Notes: a model not told the origin generated them from the letters alone. A stretch of 64,000 nt of DNA from Segatella copri (GCF_019249655.2 NZ_CP137557.1:2141001-2205000), one strand, 5' to 3'; counted from the stretch's first letter, positions 15,454 through 23,507 are shown. A program made the numbers and translations.

Positions 15454-16344
15454 TTACGCAGTTTTGCGATATTCGCTTGGTGTCTTGCCCGTCTGCACCT
15501 TGAAAAAGCGGACGAAGTGCTGAGGATACTCAAAACCGAGATGCTGACTGACTTGCGTGATGGTTAAGGTTTCATCCACAAGCAGTTGGCGGGCAGCTGA
15601 AAGCAGCCGGTCGTTGATCAGACTCTTTGCAGTTCTGCCAGTCTCAGTCTTGACTAATTCACCGAAATATTTAGTTGAATAGCAGCATTTGTCGGCAAAG
15701 TAGGCTACGGTAGGCAATCCTTCACGCATCGCTTTCCGGGCAATGTATTCATCGAGCAGAGAGATGAATTTCTTTACCACCGAGTGGTTGATCTCCTCGC
15801 GAGTGATAAACTGGCGGTCGTAGAAACGCAGACAATAGTTCAGCAGCAACTCGATGTTAGAAACGATGAGTTCACGCGAATGTTTATCTATAGGATGCTC
15901 GAGTTCCTGCCCAATCATTGAGAGCACGTCACGGAAGATATTTACCTCGGCAGCGGATAAATGTAGTGCTTCGTTGCTTGTATAGTCGAAGAACTCATAG
16001 CGGGAGATGTTCTTGCCAAGCTGGGTGCGGTTGAGCAGCTCGGGATGGAAAACCAATACCGTATATTTGGCAAGCGGAACTCCTGGAATGGGTTCTACTT
16101 TAATCGATTGTCCTGGAGCAAACGAGGTTACGGTCATCTCGTCAAAATCATATTCTGTTCTGCCGTATGACAATTTGCACCCCTTGTTTTCCTTCAGAAA
16201 GAGGGCATAAAGTCCGTAGTGATGCACAGCCTCCTGAATAGGAGAGGTGTTCTCTACACGCGCAATGCTTACCAGAGGATGAAGTGTTTTCACCCCTATG
16301 TAGTCATTGAACTCCTGTATGGTATTAAAGAAAAATTCCTTCAT
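15454..16344 (-). CDS. AraC-family transcriptional regulator
   Basis: This ~296-residue protein has an N-terminal cupin-like sensory domain (TLHPLVSIARVEN near the start, a motif shared by many bacteroidal AraC proteins). Its C-terminal double HTH contains L-T-I-T-Q-V-S-Q-H-L-G-F and Y-P-Q-H-F-V-R-F-F-K. The frame is open to 16407, but a -7 box at 16395-16402 puts the transcript start near 16388, so the ATG at 16344 (MKEFFFN) is preferred. Target unknown; no divergent partner gene. Confidence 0.85.
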   Translation of the reverse strand: MKEFFFNTIQEFNDYIGVKTLHPLVSIARVENTSPIQEAVHHYGLYALFLKENKGCKLSYGRTEYDFDEMTVTSFAPGQSIKVEPIPGVPLAKYTVLVFHPELLNRTQLGKNISRYEFFDYTSNEALHLSAAEVNIFRDVLSMIGQELEHPIDKHSRELIVSNIELLLNYCLRFYDRQFITREEINHSVVKKFISLLDEYIARKAMREGLPTVAYFADKCCYSTKYFGELVKTETGRTAKSLINDRLLSAARQLLVDETLTITQVSQHLGFEYPQHFVRFFKVQTGKTPSEYRKTA

Positions 16345-16394
16345 AATCCTATGCTTTAATTTTCTAAAACGTTCTAATTCATTTTTTACGGGTG

Positions 16395-16402
16395 CAAAGA
16401 TA
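16395..16402 (-). promoter_or_regulatory. -7 box of the AraC-family gene
   Basis: TATCTTTG on the minus strand. It decides the start at 16344 over 16407, because the upstream ATG would lie before the transcript. Confidence 0.6.
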
Positions 16403-16439
16403 CGCACATTATCTATATTTCTTTATACCTGAAATTCGG

Positions 16440-16690
16440 AAAGTATTACCAGTAATGTGGATAAGCGATGCTCACTCCCATGTTGGCGAAATATATCTGC
16501 AAAAAAACAAAAAATAATCAGAAAAGTGATTATGTGGATGGATTTTGTTTGCAGGGCTAACTTGATTTAACCTTATTTTATAAGATAGAGGGATGCTGAG
16601 GGATGTCTTGAGTGCCTGAGGATATTTTGAAAACAGAAATCCTTAATGACCTTAATGACCGTGACCTTAATGACCGGAAAACGCCCCCTA
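16440..16690. repeat. Island repeat, copy 1
   Basis: About 250 bp starting with AAGCGATGCTCACTCCCAT, then ATATATCTGCAAAAA, then GATTTTGTTTGCAGGGC, TTAACCTTATTTTATAAGAT and a run of CCTTAATGACC units ending at about 16682. Similar sequence occurs at 19990, 22129 and 27750. This copy has lost the -7 box (CAAAAAAACA instead of CAAAAATACA). It is the downstream boundary of the first repair block. Confidence 0.8.
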
Positions 16691-16695
16691 AACAT

Positions 16696-17136
16696 TTATT
16701 TATTTTTCAGATGAAACTCCTTCCTTGTCTTAGCCATTGCTTCCGTAGCCCTATCGTGGGTTTCTATCAGCAATGAGCTTTTGTGGTATTGCACAATCTT
16801 GACCCCGACTGAGTTGTGCCTTTTCTTTTCCTCGATGCATTGAATGATCAAGTCTGGATTGGCTGATTTAGCCGTTGGAGTCTTGTCAAAGTTCTGAATA
16901 TAGGCAGCGTTGGTCAGGAAGAGAATGTCGGAACCTTCCGGTATTTCCTGCATTACTTTCACCATGAGAGTTAGCATCATTCGGAACTCTGTGGTGTGTA
17001 GGTCGCTGATTACATCACGGCTGATGATGTTGCCGTTATGCTCAATTACTACGGCAGCACCACCAGCTCGCTCTTTATGGCCATAATCACATGAACCACC
17101 TATCCAAACGTAATATGTAGAAGTATCTTGTATCAT
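16696..17136 (-). CDS. RNase H-fold protein with substituted active site, copy 1
   Basis: This 146-residue protein lines up by eye with RNase HI: YVWIGGSC with YTDGSC, F-R-M-M-L with N-R-M-E-L, F-L-T-N-A-A-Y-I with S-T-D-S-Q-Y-V, and H-D-R-A-T-E-A with N-E-R-C-D-E-L. At each of the four catalytic carboxylates the residue differs (G13, M54, N76, and T in HDRATEA), so normal two-metal cleavage looks unlikely. The ATG at 17136 is chosen because it follows the AlkD stop by 2 bp and matches the other copies; the upstream open frame overlaps alkD. It is the last gene of the first block. Confidence 0.65.
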   Translation of the reverse strand: MIQDTSTYYVWIGGSCDYGHKERAGGAAVVIEHNGNIISRDVISDLHTTEFRMMLTLMVKVMQEIPEGSDILFLTNAAYIQNFDKTPTAKSANPDLIIQCIEEKKRHNSVGVKIVQYHKSSLLIETHDRATEAMAKTRKEFHLKNK

Positions 17137-17138
17137 AA

Positions 17139-17819
17139 TTATTTTATCTTCAATGTCCGCAGATATTCCTTCTGCTCGGGCGTGATTCTGTAGCTCTCGA
17201 TAGCCTTCTGGATGGTCTTGTTGTGCGTCCAGGGGGCAAGGCGGCTTTGCTCGATGTAGGGAATCGTTGCGTCCCATTGCTTGGCAAGGGCGGTGGCGAA
17301 GAACCAGGCTACCATCATCTTTACGTAATACTCTTCGCTCCTTACAGATGCAGGAATTTCAAGATATTCTGCCTTGAAGTCTTTATCCAGGTAATGAGAC
17401 ATAAGTGTCTCTATTCCAAATCGACAAGTATAAACGTGTGACGATTTACTCCAAGTCTTGATCTTCGCCAATAGCTCCTTCTTGTGTTTGGCAAACACCT
17501 TCGGAGACATAATGTCGCAAACAGCCCAGTTGTCCACGAAAGGCAGGAATCTGTCTGTAAGACGAATGCATTCCTCGTAGTCCTTTACCTCAGAAATGAG
17601 GAGACCGTGAAGCATGTTCTCATCGTAGTATTCGTGAGGAAGCTGATGAAGGAAATCTTTGCATTCTGCCTCCTTTGTAAATTCTTTTGCGAACTTTCGG
17701 AGCACAGGCACACGAATGCCTATGAAACTCTCCATAGGCACTCCCGGTGTCAGTTTTGCCTGGAAAGCAGCATACTGCTTATCCTGCATGGCGAACAGTC
17801 TTTCTTGAAGTGAAGTCAT
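17139..17819 (-). CDS. AlkD-like DNA alkylation repair protein, copy 1
   Basis: This 226-residue all-helical HEAT-like protein is of the AlkD/DNA alkylation repair family, which removes N3- and N7-alkylated purines without base flipping. Recognisable segments are G-I-R-V-P-V-L-R-K-F-A-K (~32-43), FVDNWAVCDIMSPKVF (~94-109) with the conserved D-W/N-W, and the C-terminal W-T-H-N-K-T-I-Q-K-A-I-E-S. It sits between an AlkZ-related gene and the RNase H-like gene with 2-bp gaps, so they are tightly coupled. It is about 93% identical by eye to 22827-23507. A third copy is reduced to 13 codons at 20608. Confidence 0.85.
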   Translation of the reverse strand: MTSLQERLFAMQDKQYAAFQAKLTPGVPMESFIGIRVPVLRKFAKEFTKEAECKDFLHQLPHEYYDENMLHGLLISEVKDYEECIRLTDRFLPFVDNWAVCDIMSPKVFAKHKKELLAKIKTWSKSSHVYTCRFGIETLMSHYLDKDFKAEYLEIPASVRSEEYYVKMMVAWFFATALAKQWDATIPYIEQSRLAPWTHNKTIQKAIESYRITPEQKEYLRTLKIK

Positions 17820-17821
17820 TT

Positions 17822-18490
17822 TTATCCAATTAATTTAATAATCTGTTTATCCGAAGCATCTGGCAGGATTTCTTTCAGATGTTCGAAAATACTCTGATAA
17901 GATTCCTGAGGAGTGCGGTTGCATTGGCAAGCCTCCCTGCCATAGAGATCTTCGGGAGTATTGAGCAGCGACCATCCCCAGCCATATTCATGATTGTGCT
18001 TGTCACGAGGGTAGACGAAATCCTCGGTCACGATGTAAGTCGCCATTTCCAGTCGGGTGAGATAACCATCAAACTTGCTTCTCATTCCCTTGCCCGTGAA
18101 ACCGCAGGCAGCTCGAAGTTCCCTTGTGATGAGACTACCCGATGATTGAAGTGTACTGAGAACGGCTCCTTCTATTGAGTCATCATCTGGGCGAGGGTAT
18201 TTGTTTCTTCTGTAGTTGCAGAAGTCCGGCCACCATTCCTGACTGATGAATCCTGCTTTCTTGTTGAAGAACTTTCCGTACATACACGGCATTTCCTGCA
18301 CAATCTCGCCCTTCCATTTCCATAGCGGCCAGTCCCAACCGCCTTCAGGAAATGTTACATATCGGCAATCTTCCGCCACGATGTCTTCGGCAGAGAATCC
18401 TTCAATGCCACTATCAAGGAGAGGGAGGAACCCGATCTGCTGAATCAGCTCCATCATGCCTGTTGCTGAGTATATTTCTGGAAAATTCAT
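17822..18490 (-). CDS. AlkZ-related / winged-helix-like protein, copy 1
   Basis: This ~222-residue protein has F-P-E-G-G-W-D-W-P-L-W-K-W-K and FISQEWWPDFCNYRR in the first half. A winged-helix-like part follows, S-I-E-G-A-V-L-S-T-L-Q-S-S-G-S-L-I-T-R-E-L (~residues 108-128). It resembles short proteins annotated as AlkZ-related, but I cannot verify a glycosylase motif. The start at 18490 is chosen because copy 2 begins at the same MNFPEIYS; an ATG two codons earlier is possible. It precedes alkD by 2 bp, suggesting shared repair or nucleic-acid function. Confidence 0.6.
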   Translation of the reverse strand: MNFPEIYSATGMMELIQQIGFLPLLDSGIEGFSAEDIVAEDCRYVTFPEGGWDWPLWKWKGEIVQEMPCMYGKFFNKKAGFISQEWWPDFCNYRRNKYPRPDDDSIEGAVLSTLQSSGSLITRELRAACGFTGKGMRSKFDGYLTRLEMATYIVTEDFVYPRDKHNHEYGWGWSLLNTPEDLYGREACQCNRTPQESYQSIFEHLKEILPDASDKQIIKLIG

Positions 18491-18518
18491 GTTCATCTAT
18501 TTTTATCCTTTGTACTAG

Positions 18519-19109
18519 CTATATTAAGCTACGAATAACCTTGCATGGTACACCTCCAACTAGAGTATTTGCATCAACATTTTGGGTTACTACGGCTCCT
18601 GCGGCTACAACAGCTCCATCACCAATCGTTACACCTCCAAGAATAGTTGCATTAGCACCAATCCAACAACCATTTCCTATGGTAATTGGCAAGGCATATG
18701 TGCGCCAACGGTATTCTCCCGAATCAGGATTCCAATCCTTGGTGAGACGCTCATTCAGGTCAACTGGATGAGAAGCAGTATTTATCTGTACTCCTGGAGC
18801 TATAAGCACGTTATCGCCTATGGTTATCTTATTGCAGTCTATCAGCATACAACGATAATTGATGCTTACATTGTTGCCAATAAATATATTGTCACCAAAT
18901 CCAATAATAATACCATCCCCTACGCTTACATTATTTCCAATACTACCAAACAACTCTTTTAGCATTTCATATCGCTTGCTTCGGTCAGTGTATGGCAGAG
19001 AGTTGTAACGCTGCATCCATTCTGTAGCCAAGGATTTACGTTCTATAAATTCGGGCGAATGGCAGTTATAAAGCATACCTGCCAAACACTTCTCTGATTC
19101 TGTTTTCAT
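18519..19109 (-). CDS. Maltose/galactoside O-acetyltransferase family
   Basis: This ~196-residue protein has a short N-terminal helical cap (C-L-A-G-M-L-Y-N) and left-handed beta-helix hexapeptide repeats (IGNNVSVGDGIIIGFGDNIFIG). The catalytic H is in N-T-A-S-H-P-V-D. It then shows IGNGCWIGANATILGGVTIG in two parts, typical of LacA/Maa acetyl-CoA sugar O-acetyltransferases. These are cytoplasmic trimers. Present only in the first block and absent from the block at 22384-24424. The ATG at 19109 has AAGG 8 nt upstream, better spaced than the ATG at 19115. Confidence 0.88.
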   Translation of the reverse strand: MKTESEKCLAGMLYNCHSPEFIERKSLATEWMQRYNSLPYTDRSKRYEMLKELFGSIGNNVSVGDGIIIGFGDNIFIGNNVSINYRCMLIDCNKITIGDNVLIAPGVQINTASHPVDLNERLTKDWNPDSGEYRWRTYALPITIGNGCWIGANATILGGVTIGDGAVVAAGAVVTQNVDANTLVGGVPCKVIRSLI

Positions 19110-19123
19110 AATCATCGCCTTTT

Positions 19124-19357
19124 TTATGTTATTATCAATTCGTTCAGTTTATCCTCTCTGATAATCTTAGGCTGAGCCTTGCCAGCGAGAATGAGAATCT
19201 TTTTACCATTACGATAAATATGAAGCTGTCGTGAGCGAACCACGGCTGTCAGCTCCTCATCATTCTGCATGGCTTGCCAGATAGGATAATATACTCCCTC
19301 AGGTTCAAACAACTTCTTCTGAAGATGTGAACAGAGATTTGTTGTATCAATAGTCAT
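19124..19357 (-). CDS. Conserved small protein, copy 1 (unrecognised)
   Basis: This 77-residue protein has no domain I can name. It starts MTIDTTNLCSHLQKKLFEPE, contains Y-Y-P-I-W-Q-A-M-Q-N-D-E and ends in R-N-G-K-K-I-L-I-L-A-G-K-A-Q-P-K-I-I-R-E. A nearly identical copy at 24191-24424 differs only at the last two residues, which argues for selection. Size and context suggest a partner of the AlkZ/AlkD genes. Start and stop are flanked by 3 and 8 bp gaps, as expected inside an operon. Confidence 0.6.
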   Translation of the reverse strand: MTIDTTNLCSHLQKKLFEPEGVYYPIWQAMQNDEELTAVVRSRQLHIYRNGKKILILAGKAQPKIIREDKLNELIIT

Positions 19358-19360
19358 AAG

Positions 19361-19993
19361 CTATTCTATGTTCTTGTTAATTTCTTGCCATTCCTGATGC
19401 TCTTCCAGATGATTGGTCTTTACCAGTACACTCTGGAAACCAAAACGCTTGCCTGCTTCGGCATTCTCGGCACGGTCATCGAAATAGAGGGTGGTGGCAG
19501 GATTCAATCCTGTCTGCTGCGTCATCTCTTCATAGATTTCGATAGATGGCTTCTCTTTCCGCATGGCGTATGAGAGGAAAACTTCATCAAACAGCTCGTC
19601 CGTGGAATATCCCAACTGCTTCATCAGACTGACCGATTTCTGCCAAAGCGTGTCATTGATGTTGCTGAGCAGATAGACCTTGTATCGCTTCCGAAGCTTG
19701 ACCAATGCCTCCAGTCTTTCCACAGGCAGATTGCCACACAACTCTTCCAGGACTTTCTCAATATCCTCAGTTGAGGCTCCTTTGCGGCAAAGGCTCAGCA
19801 TCTCTTTCAATGTTTCTGCTTCTGCCACCAGACCATTGATATATTGGTGCATCAGTCTCTTGATTTTGCGGACATGGATTAGTCGCTTGAACGCCGTAAC
19901 GCCCAGGCTCTCCATGGCTTTTACAACAGAGGCATCATCAATGTTCACGATGACACCTCCATAATCAAAGACGAGTGTTTCTATCTGTTTCAT
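19361..19993 (-). CDS. HAD-family hydrolase (HAD-IA)
   Basis: This 210-residue protein has motif I VFDYGGVIVNID (the first D is the nucleophile; the second acid position is G-G rather than D-x-D-G, as in epoxide-hydrolase-like and YihX-like HADs), motif II Y-L-L-S-N-I-N-D, and motif IV Y-F-D-D-R-A-E-N. It probably acts on small phosphorylated metabolites; the substrate is unknown. It is the first gene of the block-1 operon and starts at the edge of the promoter-bearing island repeat. Confidence 0.85.
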   Translation of the reverse strand: MKQIETLVFDYGGVIVNIDDASVVKAMESLGVTAFKRLIHVRKIKRLMHQYINGLVAEAETLKEMLSLCRKGASTEDIEKVLEELCGNLPVERLEALVKLRKRYKVYLLSNINDTLWQKSVSLMKQLGYSTDELFDEVFLSYAMRKEKPSIEIYEEMTQQTGLNPATTLYFDDRAENAEAGKRFGFQSVLVKTNHLEEHQEWQEINKNIE

Positions 19994-20155
19994 GCTCTAA
20001 TCATTTGATAATGATGCGCCTATAATCTGGGAGGATAAGCCATGCTCAACTCCCATATTAGCGCAATATATCTGCAAAAATACAAAAAATATTCAGAAAT
20101 GTGATTTTATGAATGAATTTTGTTTGCAGAGCTAACATGATTTAACCTTATTCTT
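19990..20155 (-). repeat. Island repeat, copy 2, with promoter
   Basis: From CATGCTCTAATCATTTGATA through ATCTGCAAAAATACAAAA to AACATGATTTAACCTTATTC. On the minus strand it carries TATTTTTG at 20075-20082, a -7 box about 75 bp before the HAD start. The 3' end of the RNase H-like copy 2 gene runs into this repeat, so that gene's last ~20 codons come from it. Confidence 0.8.
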
Positions 20156-20565
20156 AATCTAGAGGTTGCTTCCGTAGCCCTATCGTGGGTTTCTATCAGC
20201 AGTGGGCTTTTGTGATATTGCACAATCTTGACCCCGACAGAGTTGTGCCTTTTCTTTTCCTCGATGCATTGAATGATCAAGTCTGGATTGGCAGATTTAG
20301 CCGTTGGAGTCTTGTCAAAGTTCTGAATATAGGCAGCGTTGGTCAGGAAGAGAATGTCGGAACCTTCCGGTATTTCCTGCATTACCTTGATCATGAGGGT
20401 TAGCATCATGCGGAACTCTGTGGTGTGTAGATCGCTGATTACATCACGACTGATGATATTGCCGTTATGCTCGATCACAACGGCAGCACCACCAGCTCGC
20501 TCTTTATGGCCATAATCACATGAACCACCTATCCAAACGTAATATGTAGAAGTATCTTGTTTCAT
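20107..20565 (-). CDS. RNase H-fold protein, copy 2, altered C-terminus
   Basis: This is nearly identical to copies 1 and 3 through the T-H-D-R-A-T-E-A motif. It then switches to a different tail (TSRLRIRLNHVSSANKIHS) encoded by the island repeat, so the last residues are not homologous. Length 152. The same three visible active-site substitutions occur (G-G-S-C, R-M-M-L, L-T-N). Upstream lies a 54-bp alkD remnant instead of a full alkD, so the copy seems to be a collapsed block. Probably expressed with the trxA operon; function may be impaired. Confidence 0.6.
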   Translation of the reverse strand: MKQDTSTYYVWIGGSCDYGHKERAGGAAVVIEHNGNIISRDVISDLHTTEFRMMLTLMIKVMQEIPEGSDILFLTNAAYIQNFDKTPTAKSANPDLIIQCIEEKKRHNSVGVKIVQYHKSPLLIETHDRATEATSRLRIRLNHVSSANKIHS

Positions 20566-20607
20566 AATTATTCGCTTGATTTCCGTACAAAAGTACCACA
20601 AATATTG

Positions 20608-20661
20608 CTAAGTGTGGTAGTTATCCTGCATGGCGAACAGTCTTTCTTGAAGTGAAGTCAT
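20608..20661 (-). pseudogene. alkD remnant, first 13 codons
   Basis: The minus strand reads MTSLQERLFAMQD, identical to the first 13 residues of the AlkD copies, then NYHT and a stop. Everything else of alkD is deleted and the next gene is the RNase H-like copy 2. This is direct evidence that a whole repair block once lay here. Confidence 0.85.
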
Positions 20662-20706
20662 AAATTCTTTGTTTTATAATGCAACATCAAAGGAGCAATT
20701 GCCTTT

Positions 20707-21222
20707 TTATTCCATTCTTCCATATTTCATTTCCACACCTTCTTTATCATACTGCTTGCGCTTGCCGGTTGGTGGCTCAGTAAGTGTGATGCGAATTACA
20801 GCCGTGCGTGAAAGGGAACGGGCGATGCTCTCGTCGAAAGCATCCATGTGTTGAGGAAGGAAACATTTACTGATTAGTCGGAGACCATGAATCTTCTCTG
20901 CATCCTCGGTCACAATTTCTGCCTTGCCGAATGCAATGGCTGATTTGTATTGCAGGGTGAAACTGCCGTCCTTCGGACCAACCGTAGGCGCACAACGGGT
21001 TACGGCTGAAAGGCAAACCTCGGGATGAGTCTTGATCACCTCCAGTTTTTTGCCTTCCAAGGCACCATGAAAATACCAATTCACATCATCATCTGATGCG
21101 AGTGAAAGAGGTAAACCATAAGGCTTGCCGTCTTTGTCAATAAAACTGACAGTTATATACGGAGCCTTGTGCATTACTTCCAAAGCCCACTCACTATCCA
21201 TTGCTCTTGATTTCTTTCTCAT
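20707..21222 (-). CDS. PPOX/Nim-type flavin-binding protein
   Basis: This 171-residue protein belongs to the pyridoxamine 5'-phosphate oxidase-like split-barrel family. It matches the branch that includes NimA nitroimidazole reductases: APYITVSFIDKDGKPYGLPL at ~25-44, Y-F-H-G-A-L-E-G-K-K at ~71-80, and A-I-A-F-G-K-A-E-I at ~116-124. These bind FMN or heme and reduce small molecules. The gene overlaps the GNAT gene upstream by 29 bp. Any effect on nitroimidazole susceptibility is unproven. Confidence 0.75.
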   Translation of the reverse strand: MRKKSRAMDSEWALEVMHKAPYITVSFIDKDGKPYGLPLSLASDDDVNWYFHGALEGKKLEVIKTHPEVCLSAVTRCAPTVGPKDGSFTLQYKSAIAFGKAEIVTEDAEKIHGLRLISKCFLPQHMDAFDESIARSLSRTAVIRITLTEPPTGKRKQYDKEGVEMKYGRME

Positions 21223-21742
21223 TTTTTAATCCTTTGTACTTAAATACTTTAACCATATCTTTGTCGCCACCTACGAGCTGGCTACATTTATTCAACATAC
21301 CTGTATCGACGAAACCGCATTTCTCCATGACTCTTCCTGATGCAGGATTGCCTGTGAAATGGTCTGCCCAAATGTTTTCAAAATGCTTCTCGTTGATGCA
21401 GTAGTCAAGCATCAGCTTCAAGGCTTCGGTGCAGATTCCCTTGTTCCAATAAGGTTTTCCTACCCAGTAGCCCACCTCGCAGTCGTTTTCTCCGATAGGG
21501 ATGTTGCTGGTTTCATGGGTGTAGTAGCCGATGCAGCCGATTGCCTCGCCAGTTTCTTTCAACACAATCGCCCATGTCGTGTCATTATGGAAGAATGTCT
21601 GGATTATCTTCCGACTTTCCTCAACAGACTTATGTGTCGGCCATCCAGCACGTGGTCCTACGTCAGGGTCGGAGGCGTACTTGAAGAGCGCCTCTGCATC
21701 TGATTCCTGCCAATATCGAAGTAAAATTCTTTCTGTTTTCAT
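21194..21742 (-). CDS. GNAT acetyltransferase, RimJ/RimL type
   Basis: This 182-residue protein begins TERILLRYWQESDAEALFKY, the standard start of RimJ/RimL-like acetyltransferases. It has E-V-G-Y-W-V-G-K-P-Y-W-N-K-G-I-C-T-E-A, which includes the acetyl-CoA pyrophosphate loop (Q/K-G-x-G/A region), and N-P-A-S-G-R-V-M-E-K-C-G-F, a family hallmark. It acetylates an amine on a protein or small molecule; the target is unknown. 3' end overlaps the PPOX gene. Confidence 0.85.
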   Translation of the reverse strand: MKTERILLRYWQESDAEALFKYASDPDVGPRAGWPTHKSVEESRKIIQTFFHNDTTWAIVLKETGEAIGCIGYYTHETSNIPIGENDCEVGYWVGKPYWNKGICTEALKLMLDYCINEKHFENIWADHFTGNPASGRVMEKCGFVDTGMLNKCSQLVGGDKDMVKVFKYKGLKNEKEIKSNG

Positions 21743-21746
21743 CAGA

Positions 21747-22046
21747 TTATTTCAAGAAAGGATCAAGCGTAGCCAGCAGTTCGGCTTTATCTACCACACC
21801 GCTTGTGCGCCACAATACTTCTCCGTTGCGGAAAAGCATCAGCGTAGGCACGGATTGGATGCGGTATTGGCTTGCTGTTTCGCCGTACTTGTCCACATCC
21901 ACCTTGATGATTCGGATGCGGTCGCCCAACACACTCTTCACCTGCTCCAGAATGGGGTGCATCGCCTTGCAAGGTTGGCACCAGGTGGCAAAGAAATCGA
22001 CCAGAACAAGCTGGCCACTGTTTATTACGTTATTGAATGTCTCCAT
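21747..22046 (-). CDS. trxA: Thioredoxin with CQPC active site
   Basis: This 99-residue thioredoxin has the fold elements D-F-F-A-T-W-C-Q-P-C-K (C23, C26), V-D-V-D-K-Y and the cis-proline S-V-P-T-L. The usual C-G-P-C is replaced by C-Q-P-C, which may shift its redox potential. It has no signal peptide, so it is cytoplasmic. First gene of the small operon trxA-GNAT-PPOX-(alkD remnant)-RNase H-like. Confidence 0.9.
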   Translation of the reverse strand: METFNNVINSGQLVLVDFFATWCQPCKAMHPILEQVKSVLGDRIRIIKVDVDKYGETASQYRIQSVPTLMLFRNGEVLWRTSGVVDKAELLATLDPFLK

Positions 22047-22056
22047 AATTATTTGT

Positions 22057-22128
22057 CTATTTTCGTGAAACGATTAAAAGTTCTGCCGTCGTAGCGAAGA
22101 ATCCGTGTAGGAATAATATCTTCTTCAT
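22057..22128 (-). pseudogene. YqiA-like esterase remnant, internal deletion
   Basis: The minus strand reads MKKILFLHGFFAT, the same start as the esterase gene at 27456-27749, then TAELLIVSRK and stop. The sequence AACTTTTAATCGTTTCAC right after the junction is also found just after the 27-kb gene. So the body of the gene has been deleted between its 5' end and its downstream flank. Confidence 0.8.
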
Positions 22129-22380
22129 GCTCTAATCATTTGATAATGATGCGCCTATAATCTGGGAGGATAAGCCATGCTCAACTCCATATCAGCGCAA
22201 TATATCTGCAAAAATACAAAAAATATTCAGAAATGTGATTATATGGATGAATTTTGTTTGCAGGGCGTACTTTATTTAACCTTATTTTATATGATAGAGG
22301 AGCATTGAGGGACAACTTGGGGGATATCTTGAATAACCGGAAATCCTTAATGACCTTAATGACTGGAAAACGGCCCTAAA
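22129..22380 (-). repeat. Island repeat, copy 3, with promoter
   Basis: Same order of segments as copy 2 (TAATCATTTGATAATGATGC, ATATATCTGCAAAAATACAA, GATTTTGTTTGCAGGGC-like, CCTTAATGACC units). TATTTTTG on the minus strand at 22209-22216 lies ~160 bp before trxA. Confidence 0.8.
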
Positions 22381-22383
22381 CAT

Positions 22384-22824
22384 TTATTTATTTTTCTGGT
22401 GAAACTCCTTCCTTGTCTTAGCCATTGCTTCCGTAGCCCTATCGTGGGTTTCTATCAGCAATGGGCTTTTGTGGTATTGCACAATCTTGACCCCGACTGA
22501 CTTGTGCCTTTTCTTTTCCTCGATGCATTGAATGATCAAGTCTGGATTGGCTGATTTAGCCGTTGGAGTCTTGTCAAAGTTCTGAATATAGGCAGCGTTG
22601 GTCAGGAAGAGAATGTCGGAACCTTCCGGTATTTCCTGCATTACCTTCACCATGAGGGTTAGCATCATTCGGAACTCCGTGGTGTGGAGATCGCTGATTA
22701 CATCACGGCTGATGATGTTGCCGTTATGCTCAGTCACAACGGCAGCACCACCAGCTCGCTCTTTATGGCCATAATCACATGAGCCACCTATCCAAACGTA
22801 ATAAGTAGAAGTATCTTGTGTCAT
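22384..22824 (-). CDS. RNase H-fold protein, copy 3
   Basis: This 146-residue protein differs from copy 1 at only a few positions (e.g. MTQDTS start, RHKSVGV, HKSPLL). It keeps the same substituted active-site positions: G13 for D, M54 for E, N76 for D. That three copies keep the same changes suggests a stable non-nuclease function such as nucleic-acid binding. The start at 22824, 2 bp after the alkD stop, matches copy 1. Last gene of the third block. Confidence 0.65.
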   Translation of the reverse strand: MTQDTSTYYVWIGGSCDYGHKERAGGAAVVTEHNGNIISRDVISDLHTTEFRMMLTLMVKVMQEIPEGSDILFLTNAAYIQNFDKTPTAKSANPDLIIQCIEEKKRHKSVGVKIVQYHKSPLLIETHDRATEAMAKTRKEFHQKNK

Positions 22825-22826
22825 AA

Positions 22827-23507
22827 TTATTTTATCTTCAATGTCCGCAGATATTCCTTCTGCTCGGGCGTGATTCTGTAACTCTCGATGGCCTTCTGGA
22901 TGGTCTTGTTGTGCGTCCAGGGAGCAAGGCGGTGTTGCTCGATGTAGGGAATCGCCTGGTCCCATTGCTTGGCAAGGGCGGTGGCGAAGAACCAGGCTGC
23001 CATCATTTTTACGTAATACTCTTCGCTCCTTATTGATGCTGGAATTTCAAGATGTTCAGCCTTGAAGTCTTTATCCAGGTAATGAGACATAAGTGTCTCT
23101 ATTCCAAAGCGACAAGTATAAACGTGTGACGATTTACTCCAAGTTTTGATCTTCGCCAACAGCTCCTTTTTGTGTTTGGTAAACACCTTCGGAGACATGA
23201 TGTCGCAAACTGCCCAGTTATCCACGAAAGGCAGGAATTTCTCAGTAAGACGAATGCATTCCTCGTAGTCCTTCACCTCGGAAATGAGGAGACCATGAAG
23301 CATATTCTCATCGTAGTATTTGTGAGGAAGCTGATGAAGGAAATCCTCACATTCTGCCTCCTTTGTAAACTCTTTTGCGAACTTGCGAAGCACAGGCACA
23401 CGAATGCCTATGAAACTCTCCACAGGCACTCCCGGTGTCAGTTTAGCTTGGAAAGCAGCATACTGCTTATCCTGCATGGCGAACAGTCTTTCTTGAAGTG
23501 AAGTCAT
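22827..23507 (-). CDS. AlkD-like DNA alkylation repair protein, copy 2
   Basis: This 226-residue paralogue of 17139-17819 differs at scattered positions (e.g. PVES for PMES, KFLPFVDNWAV for RFLPFVDNWAV, QAIPYIEQHRLAPW for ATIPYIEQSRLAPW) and keeps the same helical HEAT repeats and the W-T-H-N-K-T end. It probably removes alkylated bases. 2-bp gaps to both neighbours show tight translational coupling. The divergence is much larger than in the 77-aa gene, so the block duplicated some time ago. Confidence 0.85.
   Translation of the reverse strand: MTSLQERLFAMQDKQYAAFQAKLTPGVPVESFIGIRVPVLRKFAKEFTKEAECEDFLHQLPHKYYDENMLHGLLISEVKDYEECIRLTEKFLPFVDNWAVCDIMSPKVFTKHKKELLAKIKTWSKSSHVYTCRFGIETLMSHYLDKDFKAEHLEIPASIRSEEYYVKMMAAWFFATALAKQWDQAIPYIEQHRLAPWTHNKTIQKAIESYRITPEQKEYLRTLKIK

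Noticed and set aside
17139..17277. Longer RNase H-like start overlapping alkD
   Set aside because: The extra 47 codons are the alkD 3' end read in another frame; the start 2 bp after the alkD stop is shared by both full blocks.
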